Origin: Actinobacillus vicugnae
Lineage (GTDB): Bacteria > Pseudomonadota > Gammaproteobacteria > Enterobacterales > Pasteurellaceae
Length of the DNA: 64,000 nucleotides
Direction of reading: 5' to 3'
Assembly (NCBI RefSeq): GCF_901687125.1
Contig: NZ_CABFJY010000047.1
Coordinates: 81,367 to 145,366 of the forward strand
In this document: piece after piece, positions 1 to 9,166 of the stretch
Layout of the letters: each line of letters starts with the position of its first letter
Numbering within the stretch: position 1 is the first letter of the stretch
Made by a program: the position numbers and the translations under genes
The notes under the pieces: generated by a model
What the model saw: only the letters and a program-made list of their open reading frames with translations
The model's database searches: none
Told to the model about the DNA's origin: nothing

Positions 1-507
1 TTAAATTTCACTACCCCTAGTCCAACCACTACCTTTAACACAAACAACCAAACTGCCGCAGTAAGCGTAATGACGCAAGATTTACGCACCTCGCGTGAAG
101 TCGCCAGCTATACCAAAAATGGACAAGTACACCGCTTAACTTCAAGCCCAGAAGTAGGCTTAATGTTCCAACAAGCTATGCAACAAGACTTAAATGCCAA
201 AGGCTTCCAATTAGTTCAAGGTGCTGCAAATGCTAATGTTATCGTAAACGTTCGCAAGTTCTTTGCAACCGTTGAACAAGGCAATTTATTATATAAAGTG
301 AATGCGGAAATCGGTGTAGAAGTTACGGTACAAGGAACAAAAGGTAACTTTAGCAAAAACTTTAATGCAACTCGTGGCTATGAAGGTGCAGCATTTACAA
401 CGGATAATGATGACATTAAAAAAGTGCTAGGTCAGGCATATGATGATGTGATCAAAGCGATTTATAACGATAACGAAATTGCAAACGCAATTCATCGCTT
501 TAAATAA
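1..507 (+). CDS. YajG-family lipoprotein, 5' end cut by the window
   Basis: The reading frame is open from the first base, so the start codon and the lipoprotein signal peptide lie outside the window. The first ATG inside is at 70. The visible 168 residues match the layout of YajG lipoproteins: an early 'SREV..Y' stretch, a central 'NANVIVNVRKF' strand, and an alternating hydrophilic C-terminal half ending in 'IHRFK'. YajG is an outer-membrane-associated lipoprotein of unknown exact role in Enterobacteria. The gene ends just before a strong hairpin terminator. The family call rests on remembered similarity of the C-terminal half, so it is likely but not certain. Confidence 0.65.
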   Translation, partial: LNFTTPSPTTTFNTNNQTAAVSVMTQDLRTSREVASYTKNGQVHRLTSSPEVGLMFQQAMQQDLNAKGFQLVQGAANANVIVNVRKFFATVEQGNLLYKVNAEIGVEVTVQGTKGNFSKNFNATRGYEGAAFTTDNDDIKKVLGQAYDDVIKAIYNDNEIANAIHRFK

Positions 508-527
508 GCCTCATATTTCGCTCAAAC

Positions 528-588
528 AAGCGGTTAAATTTCTCCAATATTTTGTAAAAAATCTAGAGAAATTTAACCGCTTTTTTAT
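528..588. terminator. Inverted uptake-sequence hairpin terminator
   Basis: A 17-bp stem (AAGCGGTTAAATTTCTC at 528-544 and its complement at 566-582) is followed by a T run. One arm contains the Apl-type uptake signal. It separates the convergent yajG-like and lacI-type genes. Confidence 0.85.
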
Positions 589-593
589 TTGAA

Positions 594-1589
594 TTAGCAA
601 GATTCTCTTACAATTAACGGACAATCAATCGGTTGAACCTTATTAGATTTTCGTCCTTCAATTAAATGTAATGCCGCTTGTTCGCCCATTTGATAATGTG
701 GCAATTGCACGGTAGTAAGTGGAGGTAAAAACAAGTGCGCTACCCCTACCATATTATCATAGCCAACAATAGCCACATCTTGCGGAATACGTAATCCTCT
801 CGCCAGCAATAATTGATAGGCAAGCATGGCAATACGGTCGTTTCCACACACAATCACGTCATAAGCAAAATGGTTTGGATCAGCCTCTAAAATCTGTTTT
901 AGCCGATCAGCACCTTCCAAATAATCATCACTTTCATCCATAAAAAACTCCGTCGGCTGATTTGCATTTTTTTGCGAAAACCAGACCGTTTGAAAGCCTT
1001 TTTGGCGCTCTTTTGCCGCAATTGCATTATGTGGAATATACAAACAGAGCGGTTTTTTATAGCCCTTTTTCACCAATAAACGGGTAAGATCCGATTGTCC
1101 TTGGAAATCATTGGGAATGTAGCTCGCAACTTGTAAATCATCTGTCACACAGTTTGCCAGCACGATTGGCAATGAAGCTAGCCGTTTAGGAATTTTGATT
1201 TTCTTAAGTCCATGGCGGGTAATAATAATCGCACTCGGACGATGTGAAAGTAGAAGTTCCACCGCTTTTTCAACATCTTGATCATCATTTTCAAACGTAT
1301 TGATCACAAAGGAATTCCAGCCGTATTGACGTACCGTTTGCTCAATTGCAAGCAAGATTTCTACCGAGAAAGGTGTGGTTGCCGTGCTAAAGGACAACAC
1401 GCCTATAGTTTTTTCACTTACACCACGAATTTTTTGCGCCGCAATATTGGGGACATAATTTAGCTGTGCAATCGCATCTTGCACGGCTTTACGTGTTTTT
1501 TCAGAAAGTTGTTCAGGATTATTAATTGCACGAGAAACAGTCATCAGCGATACGCCTGCCAACTTTGCCACATCTTTTAGGGAAGCCAT
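594..1589 (-). CDS. LacI-family transcriptional repressor of the alpha-galactoside locus
   Basis: This 331-residue protein has the LacI-family helix-turn-helix at residues 3-22 (LKDVAKLAGVSLMTVSRAI) followed by the hinge region and a periplasmic-binding-protein-like sugar sensor domain. It is divergent from a LacY-type permease and an alpha-galactosidase. The shared 270-bp region contains two TAACGTTA palindromes suited to a LacI-family dimer. It therefore most likely represses the two downstream genes until an alpha-galactoside such as melibiose or raffinose binds. There is no strong Shine-Dalgarno before the ATG at 1589, so expression is probably low. The symbol is withheld because RafR, MelR-like and generic LacI paralogues cannot be told apart here. 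Confidence 0.85.
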   Translation of the reverse strand: MASLKDVAKLAGVSLMTVSRAINNPEQLSEKTRKAVQDAIAQLNYVPNIAAQKIRGVSEKTIGVLSFSTATTPFSVEILLAIEQTVRQYGWNSFVINTFENDDQDVEKAVELLLSHRPSAIIITRHGLKKIKIPKRLASLPIVLANCVTDDLQVASYIPNDFQGQSDLTRLLVKKGYKKPLCLYIPHNAIAAKERQKGFQTVWFSQKNANQPTEFFMDESDDYLEGADRLKQILEADPNHFAYDVIVCGNDRIAMLAYQLLLARGLRIPQDVAIVGYDNMVGVAHLFLPPLTTVQLPHYQMGEQAALHLIEGRKSNKVQPIDCPLIVRESC

Positions 1590-1721
1590 AAAATATTAAT
1601 TATAAAGAATAAAAATAGATAAACGAAAATTGATAATTAAAACTAATTTATCGGTTTAGCTTCACTTTACCTTTTATCTTTTTGCGGATCAATTCTCAAT
1701 AACCAATTATTTGCCAATAAC

Positions 1722-1737
1722 TGTGATCTTGCTCACA
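1722..1737. promoter_or_regulatory. CRP binding site, perfect
   Basis: TGTGA, six bases, TCACA: an exact match to the CRP consensus, between the divergent lacI-type and permease genes. It implies catabolite control of the alpha-galactoside locus. Confidence 0.85.
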
Positions 1738-1748
1738 AAATCAGAATG

Positions 1749-1758
1749 TTAACGTTAA
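1749..1758. promoter_or_regulatory. LacI-type operator 1
   Basis: The palindrome TTAACGTTAA has the central CG of LacI-family operators. A second copy of its core lies 63 bp downstream, about six helical turns, which would allow looping by a tetramer or cooperative dimers. Confidence 0.65.
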
Positions 1759-1762
1759 AAAA

Positions 1763-1778
1763 CGTGATTTAGCTCACA
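1763..1778. promoter_or_regulatory. Second CRP binding site
   Basis: CGTGA, six bases, TCACA: one mismatch to consensus. Its centre is 41 bp from the first CRP site, on nearly the same helical face. Confidence 0.75.
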
Positions 1779-1812
1779 ATTTTGATTTTTATCCTCTTGC
1801 AAAAGCAAATGA

Positions 1813-1820
1813 TAACGTTA
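1813..1820. promoter_or_regulatory. LacI-type operator 2
   Basis: TAACGTTA palindrome about 40 bp before the permease start, placed to block the promoter for the permease gene. Confidence 0.65.
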
Positions 1821-1860
1821 ACATTTTGCCCATCAAATCCACAATAGAAGGTGTTTTATT

Positions 1861-3147
1861 ATGCAAGCACAACCACAAAATAAAGCTTATTACTGGGGGA
1901 ACCGTAATTATTTTGTATTTAGCGGTTACTTCTTTACCTATTTCTTTATCATGGCAACCTGCTATCCGTTCCTTGGTATCTGGCTGGGAGATATTAATGG
2001 ATTAAGCGGTGAAGAACGAGGCATCGTGTTCGCCTCAATGTCCTTTTTTGCTCTCTGTTTCCAACCTATTTTCGGCTATGTAACCGATAAGCTCGGGGTA
2101 AAAAAACATATGCTCTGGGCAGTTGCCATTGCCCTTCTCTTCTACGCACCATTCTTTATTTACATTTTCGCGCCAATGCTAAAAACCAATATTTGGGTGG
2201 GTGCAATCGTAGGTGGCATCTATATGGGCTTTGTGTTCTCTGGCGGTGCGGGGGCATCAGAGGCTTATGTTGAACGTGTCAGCCGTCAAAGTAACTTTGA
2301 ATATGGACGTGCACGTATGTTCGGTATGATGGGCTGGGGGATCTGTGCTTCTATCGCAGGGATTTTATATAGCAAAGATCCTGATTCTGTATTCTGGCTT
2401 GGCTCAGCTGGTGCAGTCGTGTTACTTGTGTTAGTTGCACTTGCAAAACCAGAGCAAAATTCGACCGCTTCTGTAATGGCACAACTCGGTGCAAATAAAA
2501 ACCCTGTTAGCCTTAAACAAGCCTTCAAACTTTTTAAACTTCCTCGCTTCTGGGCTTTACTTGCGTATGTAGTGGGTGTGGCTTGTACCTATGATATTTT
2601 CGACCAACAATTTGGTAACTTTTTTAATACATTCTTTGATTCAAAAGAAGAAGGGATTGAGATGTTCGGCTATGTAACTACAATGGGCGAATTCTTAAAT
2701 GCGGCGATTATGTTCTTTGTTCCTGTATTGATTAACCGTATCGGCGCCAAAAATGCATTATTGGTGGCAGGCTTTATTATGACGATTCGTATCATTGGCT
2801 CATCATTTGCTACCGAAGCATGGCACGTTGTGGTGTTAAAAACCTTACATATGTTTGAAGTGCCGTTCTACCTCGTTGGCTTATTTAAATACATTGGTAA
2901 CGTGTTCGAAGTTCACTTCTCCGCAACAATCTATATGGTAGCGTGCCAGTTTATTAAACAAGTCGGCAATATGCTCGCATCTTCAACCGTCGGAAGCTGG
3001 TATGACAAATTCGGCTATCAAGATACTTACTTTATTTTAGGTTGTGTGGCACTAGGTTTTACCTTGCTCTCAGTCTTTACTCTAACAGGCAAAATGAATA
3101 TGCAAGAGCGTTATCAATTACAAAAACGCAATGTAAGAGGCGCTTAA
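1861..3147 (+). CDS. LacY-type oligosaccharide:proton symporter (MFS)
   Basis: This 428-residue, 12-helix inner-membrane protein aligns along its whole length with LacY/RafB. Recognisable blocks include 'YFFIMATCYPF' near the start and 'SNFEYGRARMFG' around residues 144-155. The first half carries the LacY sugar-binding glutamate (E134) and arginine (R152). Later come the 'YVTTMGEFLNA', 'RIIGSSFAT' and 'LKTLHMFEVPF' blocks that hold the proton-coupling Glu, Arg and His residues. It sits 45 bp before an alpha-galactosidase, so melibiose or raffinose is the expected substrate. RafB is the closest functional analogue. Specificity cannot be read from sequence alone. Confidence 0.9.
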   Translation: MQAQPQNKAYYWGNRNYFVFSGYFFTYFFIMATCYPFLGIWLGDINGLSGEERGIVFASMSFFALCFQPIFGYVTDKLGVKKHMLWAVAIALLFYAPFFIYIFAPMLKTNIWVGAIVGGIYMGFVFSGGAGASEAYVERVSRQSNFEYGRARMFGMMGWGICASIAGILYSKDPDSVFWLGSAGAVVLLVLVALAKPEQNSTASVMAQLGANKNPVSLKQAFKLFKLPRFWALLAYVVGVACTYDIFDQQFGNFFNTFFDSKEEGIEMFGYVTTMGEFLNAAIMFFVPVLINRIGAKNALLVAGFIMTIRIIGSSFATEAWHVVVLKTLHMFEVPFYLVGLFKYIGNVFEVHFSATIYMVACQFIKQVGNMLASSTVGSWYDKFGYQDTYFILGCVALGFTLLSVFTLTGKMNMQERYQLQKRNVRGA

Positions 3148-3192
3148 CAAGCAGTTATCTTTCTCTCCAATTTTGCAAACAAGGAATTTAAT

Positions 3193-5331
3193 ATGAACAA
3201 CATCATTCGCTTATCAAGCAATCAAAATGATCTGATTATCAATGCTTCAGATAATCCACAAATTCTCTACTGGGGCGAAAAGCTTGCCGCCTTCGAGCCA
3301 ACCAATGCATGGCTAAGCTATTCTGGTGTAACCAACGGCGGTTTAGATATTGATGTGCCTGTTTCACTTGCTTCAGAAAATGGTCGAGGCTATTTTGAAT
3401 CCTCTTCGGTAGAAGGACATCGTAGTGGCTTAGATTCAATGCCCGTGTTCAAACTCAGTAAAATTGAACAACAAAACGACCGCTTAGTGATTCGCCAAAT
3501 TGATGAAATTGCAGGCTTAGAATTTAGCAGTGAATTTGTGTTGGACAAAGCGACTTCCGTACTGAAAACACGCAACAAATTACGCAATTTAAAAGCGGAC
3601 GAATATCAACTAGATCGCCTTGCTGTAACGCTTCCTCTGCCAGAATTTGCCGATGAAGTCTGCACATTCTACGGTCGTTGGGTGCGTGAATTTCAACCAA
3701 ATCGCAAAAATCTTAAACACGGCGGTTTTATTCAAGAAAACCGTGTGGGCAGAACTTCGCACGAATATCCGCCCATCCTGATTGTCGGCGAAGAAGGCTA
3801 TAAAGAGCAAAAAGGCGATGTATGGGGCTTCCATTTAGCATGGAGTGGTAACCACCGTATTCGTGCTGATATTGATATTCGTGGTAGACGGACGGTGCAA
3901 CTCGAAGCGCTTTACTTCCCTGGCGAAATTTCACTTGCACAAGATGAAGAAATTTCCACCCCTTGGGTTTATGCAACCGCTTCAACGCAAGGCTTAAATG
4001 GAATGAGCAAACAATTCCACCAATATGTACGAGAACAAATTCTCCACTTCCCACAAGGTAAAACTCGCCCTGTGCATCTCAATATTTGGGAAGGGGTTTA
4101 TTTTGACCATAACCCAGAACATATTATTGCCATGGCAAAAGCCGCTGCAGAAATGGGCGTTGAACGCTTTATTATTGACGATGGTTGGTTTATCGGACGT
4201 GATGATGACTTTGGTGGTTTGGGCGATTGGTATTTAGATGAACGTAAATATCCAAACGGCTTACCCCCCGTGGTAAAAGCGGTAAAAGATTTAGGTATGC
4301 AATTCGGGATTTGGGTTGAACTTGAAATGATCAACAAACCAACCAAACTTTACCAGCAACATCCCGATTGGTTATTAGCGGTTGAAGGCTACGACCAACC
4401 TGCAGAGCGTAATCAGTTCGTGCTTGATTTATGTCATCCAGAAGTGTTTGATTATTTAGTTGAACGTATGGATTGGCTACTCGGCAACCACGAAATTGAC
4501 TACGTTAAATGGGATATGAACCGCCGTATTGTACAAGGTGCTCATCAAGGCAGGGCTGCTGTCACCAAACAAACTGAGGCTTTTTATCGCTTGTGCGATG
4601 TGCTTCGCGAAAAATATCCACAGGTTGAATTTGAAGCTTGCTCTTCTGGTGGTGGACGGATTGACTATGAAGTATTAAAACGCTCTCACCGCTTCTGGAC
4701 TTCTGATGATAACGATGCACTGGAACGCCAAACCATTCAACGTGGTTTTAGCTATTTCTATCCACCTGAAATTATGGGCGCACATATCGGAGGCTGGCAT
4801 TGCCATACCACCTATCGCAAATTAGATGCGAATTTCCGTGGTTTAACCGCATTATTCGGTCATATGGGCGTAGAGTTAGATCCAGTTAAAGAAGGCGAAG
4901 CAGAGCGCCAAAGCTTTGCAAAATATATTGCGCTACATAAATCATTGCGTGAGTTACTGCATAGTGGCACTGCATTCCGCTTAGATCGCCAAGACCCTGC
5001 CTCTTTAGTAAACGGTGTCGTTGCACAAGATAACTCACAAGCGGTTGTTTTAATCAGCCAACTTGCAATGTTAGATTACTTGCGCCAAGAATCTCTCCGA
5101 GTGCCATATTTAGCAAAAGGTAACTACCAAGTAGAAATTTTAGATTTACCACACAACTTTGCCGAAGGAAAATTCGGTCACTTAATGAAAAAATTACCTG
5201 ATTGGATGGTAAAAGCATTAAGCGGTGAGAAAGTTATCATCAACAGCGAATGGCTTGCTAAAGTAGGCTTAGGTTTACCAATTATCGACCCAGCCTCTGC
5301 GATGTTATTGAAATTCAGCCGTATCGATTAA
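3193..5331 (+). CDS. Alpha-galactosidase, GH36 family
   Basis: A 712-residue cytoplasmic glycoside hydrolase of GH clan D. The N-terminal beta-sandwich (about residues 1-300) precedes a TIM barrel. The nucleophile aspartate is in 'DYVKWDMNR' (about D441), the GH36 signature 'CSSGGGRID' follows, and the acid/base is in 'TSDDND' (about residue 505). It has no signal peptide, which fits hydrolysis of sugar brought in by the adjacent symporter. A good AAGGA ribosome site precedes ATG 3193. Together with the repressor and permease it forms a complete alpha-galactoside use locus. RafA/AgaA-type enzymes are the closest match by domain order. Confidence 0.95.
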   Translation: MNNIIRLSSNQNDLIINASDNPQILYWGEKLAAFEPTNAWLSYSGVTNGGLDIDVPVSLASENGRGYFESSSVEGHRSGLDSMPVFKLSKIEQQNDRLVIRQIDEIAGLEFSSEFVLDKATSVLKTRNKLRNLKADEYQLDRLAVTLPLPEFADEVCTFYGRWVREFQPNRKNLKHGGFIQENRVGRTSHEYPPILIVGEEGYKEQKGDVWGFHLAWSGNHRIRADIDIRGRRTVQLEALYFPGEISLAQDEEISTPWVYATASTQGLNGMSKQFHQYVREQILHFPQGKTRPVHLNIWEGVYFDHNPEHIIAMAKAAAEMGVERFIIDDGWFIGRDDDFGGLGDWYLDERKYPNGLPPVVKAVKDLGMQFGIWVELEMINKPTKLYQQHPDWLLAVEGYDQPAERNQFVLDLCHPEVFDYLVERMDWLLGNHEIDYVKWDMNRRIVQGAHQGRAAVTKQTEAFYRLCDVLREKYPQVEFEACSSGGGRIDYEVLKRSHRFWTSDDNDALERQTIQRGFSYFYPPEIMGAHIGGWHCHTTYRKLDANFRGLTALFGHMGVELDPVKEGEAERQSFAKYIALHKSLRELLHSGTAFRLDRQDPASLVNGVVAQDNSQAVVLISQLAMLDYLRQESLRVPYLAKGNYQVEILDLPHNFAEGKFGHLMKKLPDWMVKALSGEKVIINSEWLAKVGLGLPIIDPASAMLLKFSRID

Positions 5332-5477
5332 TCCAAATAAAAGCGGTCAAATTTCTTCTACTAAACGAAATGATCAAAAAAGAAATTTAATCAATTTCCT
5401 TGATTCCATAAATAATCCTTCTACTGCTCAATCTTATTTTGCTAAAAAGCGATAAAATTAAACCGCTTATAAAAAAT

Positions 5478-5505
5478 AAAAGGCTCTGTGAATGAGCCTT
5501 TTATC
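5478..5505. terminator. Bidirectional hairpin terminator
   Basis: AAAAGGCTC at 5478-5486 pairs with GAGCCTTTT at 5494-5502. It has A and T tracts on both sides and lies between the convergent alpha-galactosidase and opp genes. Confidence 0.8.
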
Positions 5506-5527
5506 TTTCTTCTAAAACGTGTATTGA

Positions 5528-7126
5528 TTAAGCTAAATTCGAAGCTTCAATTAAGCGTTGGGTGTAGGCTTGTTGTGGTTGCTCAAAAATTTGTTGAGTA
5601 GTGCCACTTTCAACTACTTCGCCTTTACTCATAACGATCACTTTATCACTTAACGCACGTACCACAGCAAGATCATGACTAATAAACAAATAGCTTAAGC
5701 CATATTTTTGCTGTAAGCGATTTAACAAATCAATTACGGTTAATTGCGTTGAGCGATCAAGTGCTGAGGTAGGTTCATCTAACAAGACAAATTTAGGTTC
5801 TAAAATAATGGCGCGAGCAATCGCAATTCGTTGTCGCTGCCCACCTGAAAATTCATGAGGATAGCGATTAATCATTGCGGGGCTTAAATTCACTTCTTCT
5901 AGCATTTTTTGTACCTTTTCTCGGCGCTGTGTTTTTGTCATCTTAGGGGAATGCACCGTCAATCCTTCCCCAATAATTTCCCCTACTGTCAAACGCGGTG
6001 AAAGAGAATTAAATGGATCTTGGAACACCATTTGCATATTACGTTTTAGCGATTGACGCGCTTCTTTTGACAACGTAGAAATTGATTGTCCTGCAAACTC
6101 TACTTCCCCTTGATAATCCAATATTTGCATAATGGCACGCCCTAACGTGGATTTTCCTGAACCCGATTCGCCCACAATCCCCAGTGTTTCGCCCACATTT
6201 AATTGGAATGAAATATCTTTTACCGCATTAAATACTTTTTTCGGTTTTCCCCAAAACGAACGTTTCAATACATAATCGACATTAATATTTTTAGCATCAA
6301 TCAATAACTGAGCTTGTTCAGCTTGACTGGTTTTAAAATGGCTTGGGAGCGGTGTAAGTAATTCAAGTGTATATGAATGCTTCGGCTGAGCAAATACCTC
6401 CGCTGTTTTACCTCGTTCTACAATCTCGCCCGATTTCATTACACACACTTCATCGCTGTATTTTTGGACTAAACGAAGATCGTGTGAAATCAGAATGATC
6501 GCCATACCCATTTCAGCTTGTAATTCGAGCATCAGATCTAAAATTTCTGCTTGGGTAGTCACGTCTAGCGCAGTGGTTGGTTCATCTGCAATTAAAAGAT
6601 CGGGCTTATTAATAATCGCCATAGCGATCATAATCCGTTGCAACTGCCCGCCAGAAAACTCATGTGGGTAACAATTTAATTTCTTTTCTGCATTCGGAAT
6701 TTTCACCTTTTGCAATGCGCTTAAAGTCAGCGCTTGAGCTTCTTGCTTAGTTATTTCTGCTGAATGAGTAGTCAGTGCTTCTGCCACTTGTTCCCCAATC
6801 GGCATATAAGGATTTAGCGAAGTCATTGGCTCTTGAAAAATCATACCGATGCGATCTCCTCGCAAGGTGCACATTTCTTGCTCCGACAGCGCTAAAATAT
6901 TACGATCTTCAAAAATAATTTGAGAATCTTTTCCATACTGCACAATATTTTTCGGAAGCAATTGCATTATCGACATTGAAGTTACCGATTTACCCGAACC
7001 TGACTCCCCTACAATCGCTAGCGTTTTACCCTTTTCTAAACTAAATGAGACTGAACGAACAGTGTGCGAAAAATTATCTTCAGCTTTTAAATATACGTCT
7101 AAATTTTTTACTTCTAAGAATTTCAT
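5528..7126 (-). CDS. Fused dual-ATPase of a peptide ABC transporter (OppD-OppF type)
   Basis: A 532-residue protein with two complete ABC ATPase domains. Domain 1 (about 1-260) has Walker A 'GESGSGKSVTS', signature 'FSGGQLQR' and Walker B 'LLIADEP'. Domain 2 (about 285-530) has 'GESGSGKSTLG', 'FSGGQRQR' and 'VLLDEP'. In most Pasteurellaceae opp operons these are two proteins, OppD and OppF; the single-chain form is otherwise seen in YejF, GsiA and DdpD-type systems. It starts 10 bp after the permease gene and is the last gene of the three-gene operon. It powers import of a peptide or similar solute at the inner membrane; the substrate is unknown. Confidence 0.9.
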   Translation of the reverse strand: MKFLEVKNLDVYLKAEDNFSHTVRSVSFSLEKGKTLAIVGESGSGKSVTSMSIMQLLPKNIVQYGKDSQIIFEDRNILALSEQEMCTLRGDRIGMIFQEPMTSLNPYMPIGEQVAEALTTHSAEITKQEAQALTLSALQKVKIPNAEKKLNCYPHEFSGGQLQRIMIAMAIINKPDLLIADEPTTALDVTTQAEILDLMLELQAEMGMAIILISHDLRLVQKYSDEVCVMKSGEIVERGKTAEVFAQPKHSYTLELLTPLPSHFKTSQAEQAQLLIDAKNINVDYVLKRSFWGKPKKVFNAVKDISFQLNVGETLGIVGESGSGKSTLGRAIMQILDYQGEVEFAGQSISTLSKEARQSLKRNMQMVFQDPFNSLSPRLTVGEIIGEGLTVHSPKMTKTQRREKVQKMLEEVNLSPAMINRYPHEFSGGQRQRIAIARAIILEPKFVLLDEPTSALDRSTQLTVIDLLNRLQQKYGLSYLFISHDLAVVRALSDKVIVMSKGEVVESGTTQQIFEQPQQAYTQRLIEASNLA

Positions 7127-7136
7127 CCTTTACCGC

Positions 7137-8051
7137 CTATTTATCTTTTGGATCTAATGCATCACGCAAACCATCGCCAATAAAATTGAAACAAAACAGC
7201 GTTAAGCAGAGGAAAAAAGCAGGAAAGCCAAGCAACCACGGTGAGGTTTCCATCTGAGACGCACCATCGCTCAGTAAAGCGCCCCAGCTACTCATCGGCT
7301 CTTGCGTACCAAGCCCTAAAAAGCTTAAAAAGGATTCAAATAAAATCAAAGCAGGCACTTCAAGCGAAGCATACACCACCACTAAGCCGAGTACATTTGG
7401 GATAATATGGCGCCAGATAATTTGGCGACGAGAAACACCACATACAATTGCAGCTTCAATAAACTCTTTATTTTTTAGCGCGAGCGTTTGTCCTCGCACA
7501 ATTCGCGCAAGTCCAAGCCAAGCAATCATGCCAATCGCAACAAAAATTAAGAAAATATTTTGTCCGAAAAAAGTCACTAATAAAATCACGAAGAACATAA
7601 AAGGAAATGAGCCTAAAATTTCCAAAAAGCGCATCATGAAGCTATCAACTTTGCCACCAATATAGCCTGAAATTGCGCCGTAAATCGTGCCAATCACTAC
7701 CGCTACTAACGCACCTGCAATCCCAACCATAAGCGAGATTCTGCCCCCCATTGCAACACGCACCATAAGATCGCGCCCTGAAGCATCCGTACCAAAATAG
7801 TGCATTGATTCTATATCAGGTGTGGCACTCATCATATTCCAATCGGTATCGTCATAACTAAACGGCATCAACATTGGTACAAAAGTGATAAATAACACAA
7901 TCAGAAATAAAATAAATAAGCTACTCACTGCAGCTTTATTACGGAAAAAACGTCGACGAGCATCTTGCCATAAACTACGTCCTTCAAGCGTAAGTACCAT
8001 ATTCGTTGAGGCAGTATTTTCCGAAAACGTTGAATTTTTATTCATCTGCAT
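7137..8051 (-). CDS. OppC-type permease subunit of a peptide ABC transporter
   Basis: A 304-residue inner-membrane subunit. A cytoplasmic N-terminal tail of about 35 residues precedes the first helix. The 'YFGTDASGRDL' block is the OppC/DppC hallmark, and the EAA loop 'EAAIVCGVSRRQIIWRHIIPN' region contacts the ATPase. The start is fixed by a strong AGGAGG six bases before ATG 8051. The gene follows oppB by 20 bp and precedes the fused ATPase by 10 bp, so the three are one operon. Confidence 0.9.
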   Translation of the reverse strand: MQMNKNSTFSENTASTNMVLTLEGRSLWQDARRRFFRNKAAVSSLFILFLIVLFITFVPMLMPFSYDDTDWNMMSATPDIESMHYFGTDASGRDLMVRVAMGGRISLMVGIAGALVAVVIGTIYGAISGYIGGKVDSFMMRFLEILGSFPFMFFVILLVTFFGQNIFLIFVAIGMIAWLGLARIVRGQTLALKNKEFIEAAIVCGVSRRQIIWRHIIPNVLGLVVVYASLEVPALILFESFLSFLGLGTQEPMSSWGALLSDGASQMETSPWLLGFPAFFLCLTLFCFNFIGDGLRDALDPKDK

Positions 8052-8071
8052 AATTCCCTCCTGATGTTTTG

Positions 8072-8995
8072 TTAGCTATAACGAATTTTCGGATCTATCA
8101 CCGCATATAAAATATCGACTATCGCATTAAATAAAATAGTTAGTGTGCCGACTAGAATGGTTAAACTCAATACTAAAGAATAATCACGATTGAGCGCCCC
8201 ATTAATAAATAATTGTCCTAAACCTGGTAAGCCAAATACACTTTCGATCACCATTGAGCCTGTGATAATGCCGACGAAAGCTGGCGCAAGATAAGTAATA
8301 ACAGGAATTAACGCAGGTTTTAGTGCATGTTTAAAAATGATTTTCCGCATTGGTATGCCTTTTGCCTTTGCCGTACGGATATAATTTGAATGGAGAATTT
8401 CAATCATTGAGCCACGAGTAATTCGAGCAAGTCCTGCCACATAGCCAATTGTGAGTGAAAGCACTGGCAACACCATATAATATAATTGCCCACCGTTCCA
8501 GCCACCAGCAGGGAGCCATTGCAGATGAATCGCAAAAAATAATACAAGTAAAGGGGCAAATACAAAACTTGGCATAATCACCCCCGTCATCGCAAAACCC
8601 ATCACAATATAGTCCCATTTACTATTTTGCTTTAATGCCGCTACAATACCTGCTGTTAATCCAATTATCACTGCAAAAATAAATGCGACAACGCCTAATT
8701 TAATTGAAACAGGAAGTGCCGAAGCAATTAAATCATTTACTGATTGATCTTTATATTTAAAAGAAGGTCCCAAATCACCATGCGCAAGATTATCCATATA
8801 GATAAAATATTGTTTATAAAGTGGCTCATTTAGATGATATTTAGCTTCTATGTTTGCCATCACTTCTGGCGGATAGGCTTTTTCTGAGGTAAATGGACTT
8901 CCTGGCGCAAGTCTCATTAGAAAGAATGAAAAGGTAATTAGAATAAATAGCGTTGGAATCGCTTCCAGAATCCGCTTGATAATAAATTTCAGCAT
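8072..8995 (-). CDS. OppB-type permease subunit of a peptide ABC transporter
   Basis: A 307-residue six-helix permease beginning MLKFIIKR, with the usual OppB pattern: N-terminal helix, 'RLAPGSPF' motif, a periplasmic segment, and the EAA loop around 'NYIRTAKAKGIP'. An upstream in-frame TTG at 9001 is possible, but GGAGG seven bases before ATG 8995 favours the ATG. It is the first gene of the operon. No oppA-like binding protein lies upstream; the next gene is ruvB, which runs in the same direction and has its own terminator. The system must borrow a binding protein encoded elsewhere. Confidence 0.9.
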   Translation of the reverse strand: MLKFIIKRILEAIPTLFILITFSFFLMRLAPGSPFTSEKAYPPEVMANIEAKYHLNEPLYKQYFIYMDNLAHGDLGPSFKYKDQSVNDLIASALPVSIKLGVVAFIFAVIIGLTAGIVAALKQNSKWDYIVMGFAMTGVIMPSFVFAPLLVLFFAIHLQWLPAGGWNGGQLYYMVLPVLSLTIGYVAGLARITRGSMIEILHSNYIRTAKAKGIPMRKIIFKHALKPALIPVITYLAPAFVGIITGSMVIESVFGLPGLGQLFINGALNRDYSLVLSLTILVGTLTILFNAIVDILYAVIDPKIRYS

Positions 8996-9080
8996 TTGCA
9001 ATCCTCCATTTTTATTAATAATGACTAATTAGTAACCGAAATAGTACATTTTGTAAATATGAAGCAAGTGCAAATAAACA

Positions 9081-9147
9081 ACAAGCGGTCAAATTTCCTA
9101 AACTTTTTACAAACATTGCAAAATATTCTGAAAATTTGACCGCTTGT
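9081..9147. terminator. Inverted uptake-sequence hairpin after ruvB
   Basis: ACAAGCGGTCAAATTT at 9081 and its inverted copy ending at 9147 form a long stem. It is placed to stop ruvB transcription before the opp promoter region. Confidence 0.7.
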
Positions 9148-9166
9148 TTAGCTTATCACAGCACCA

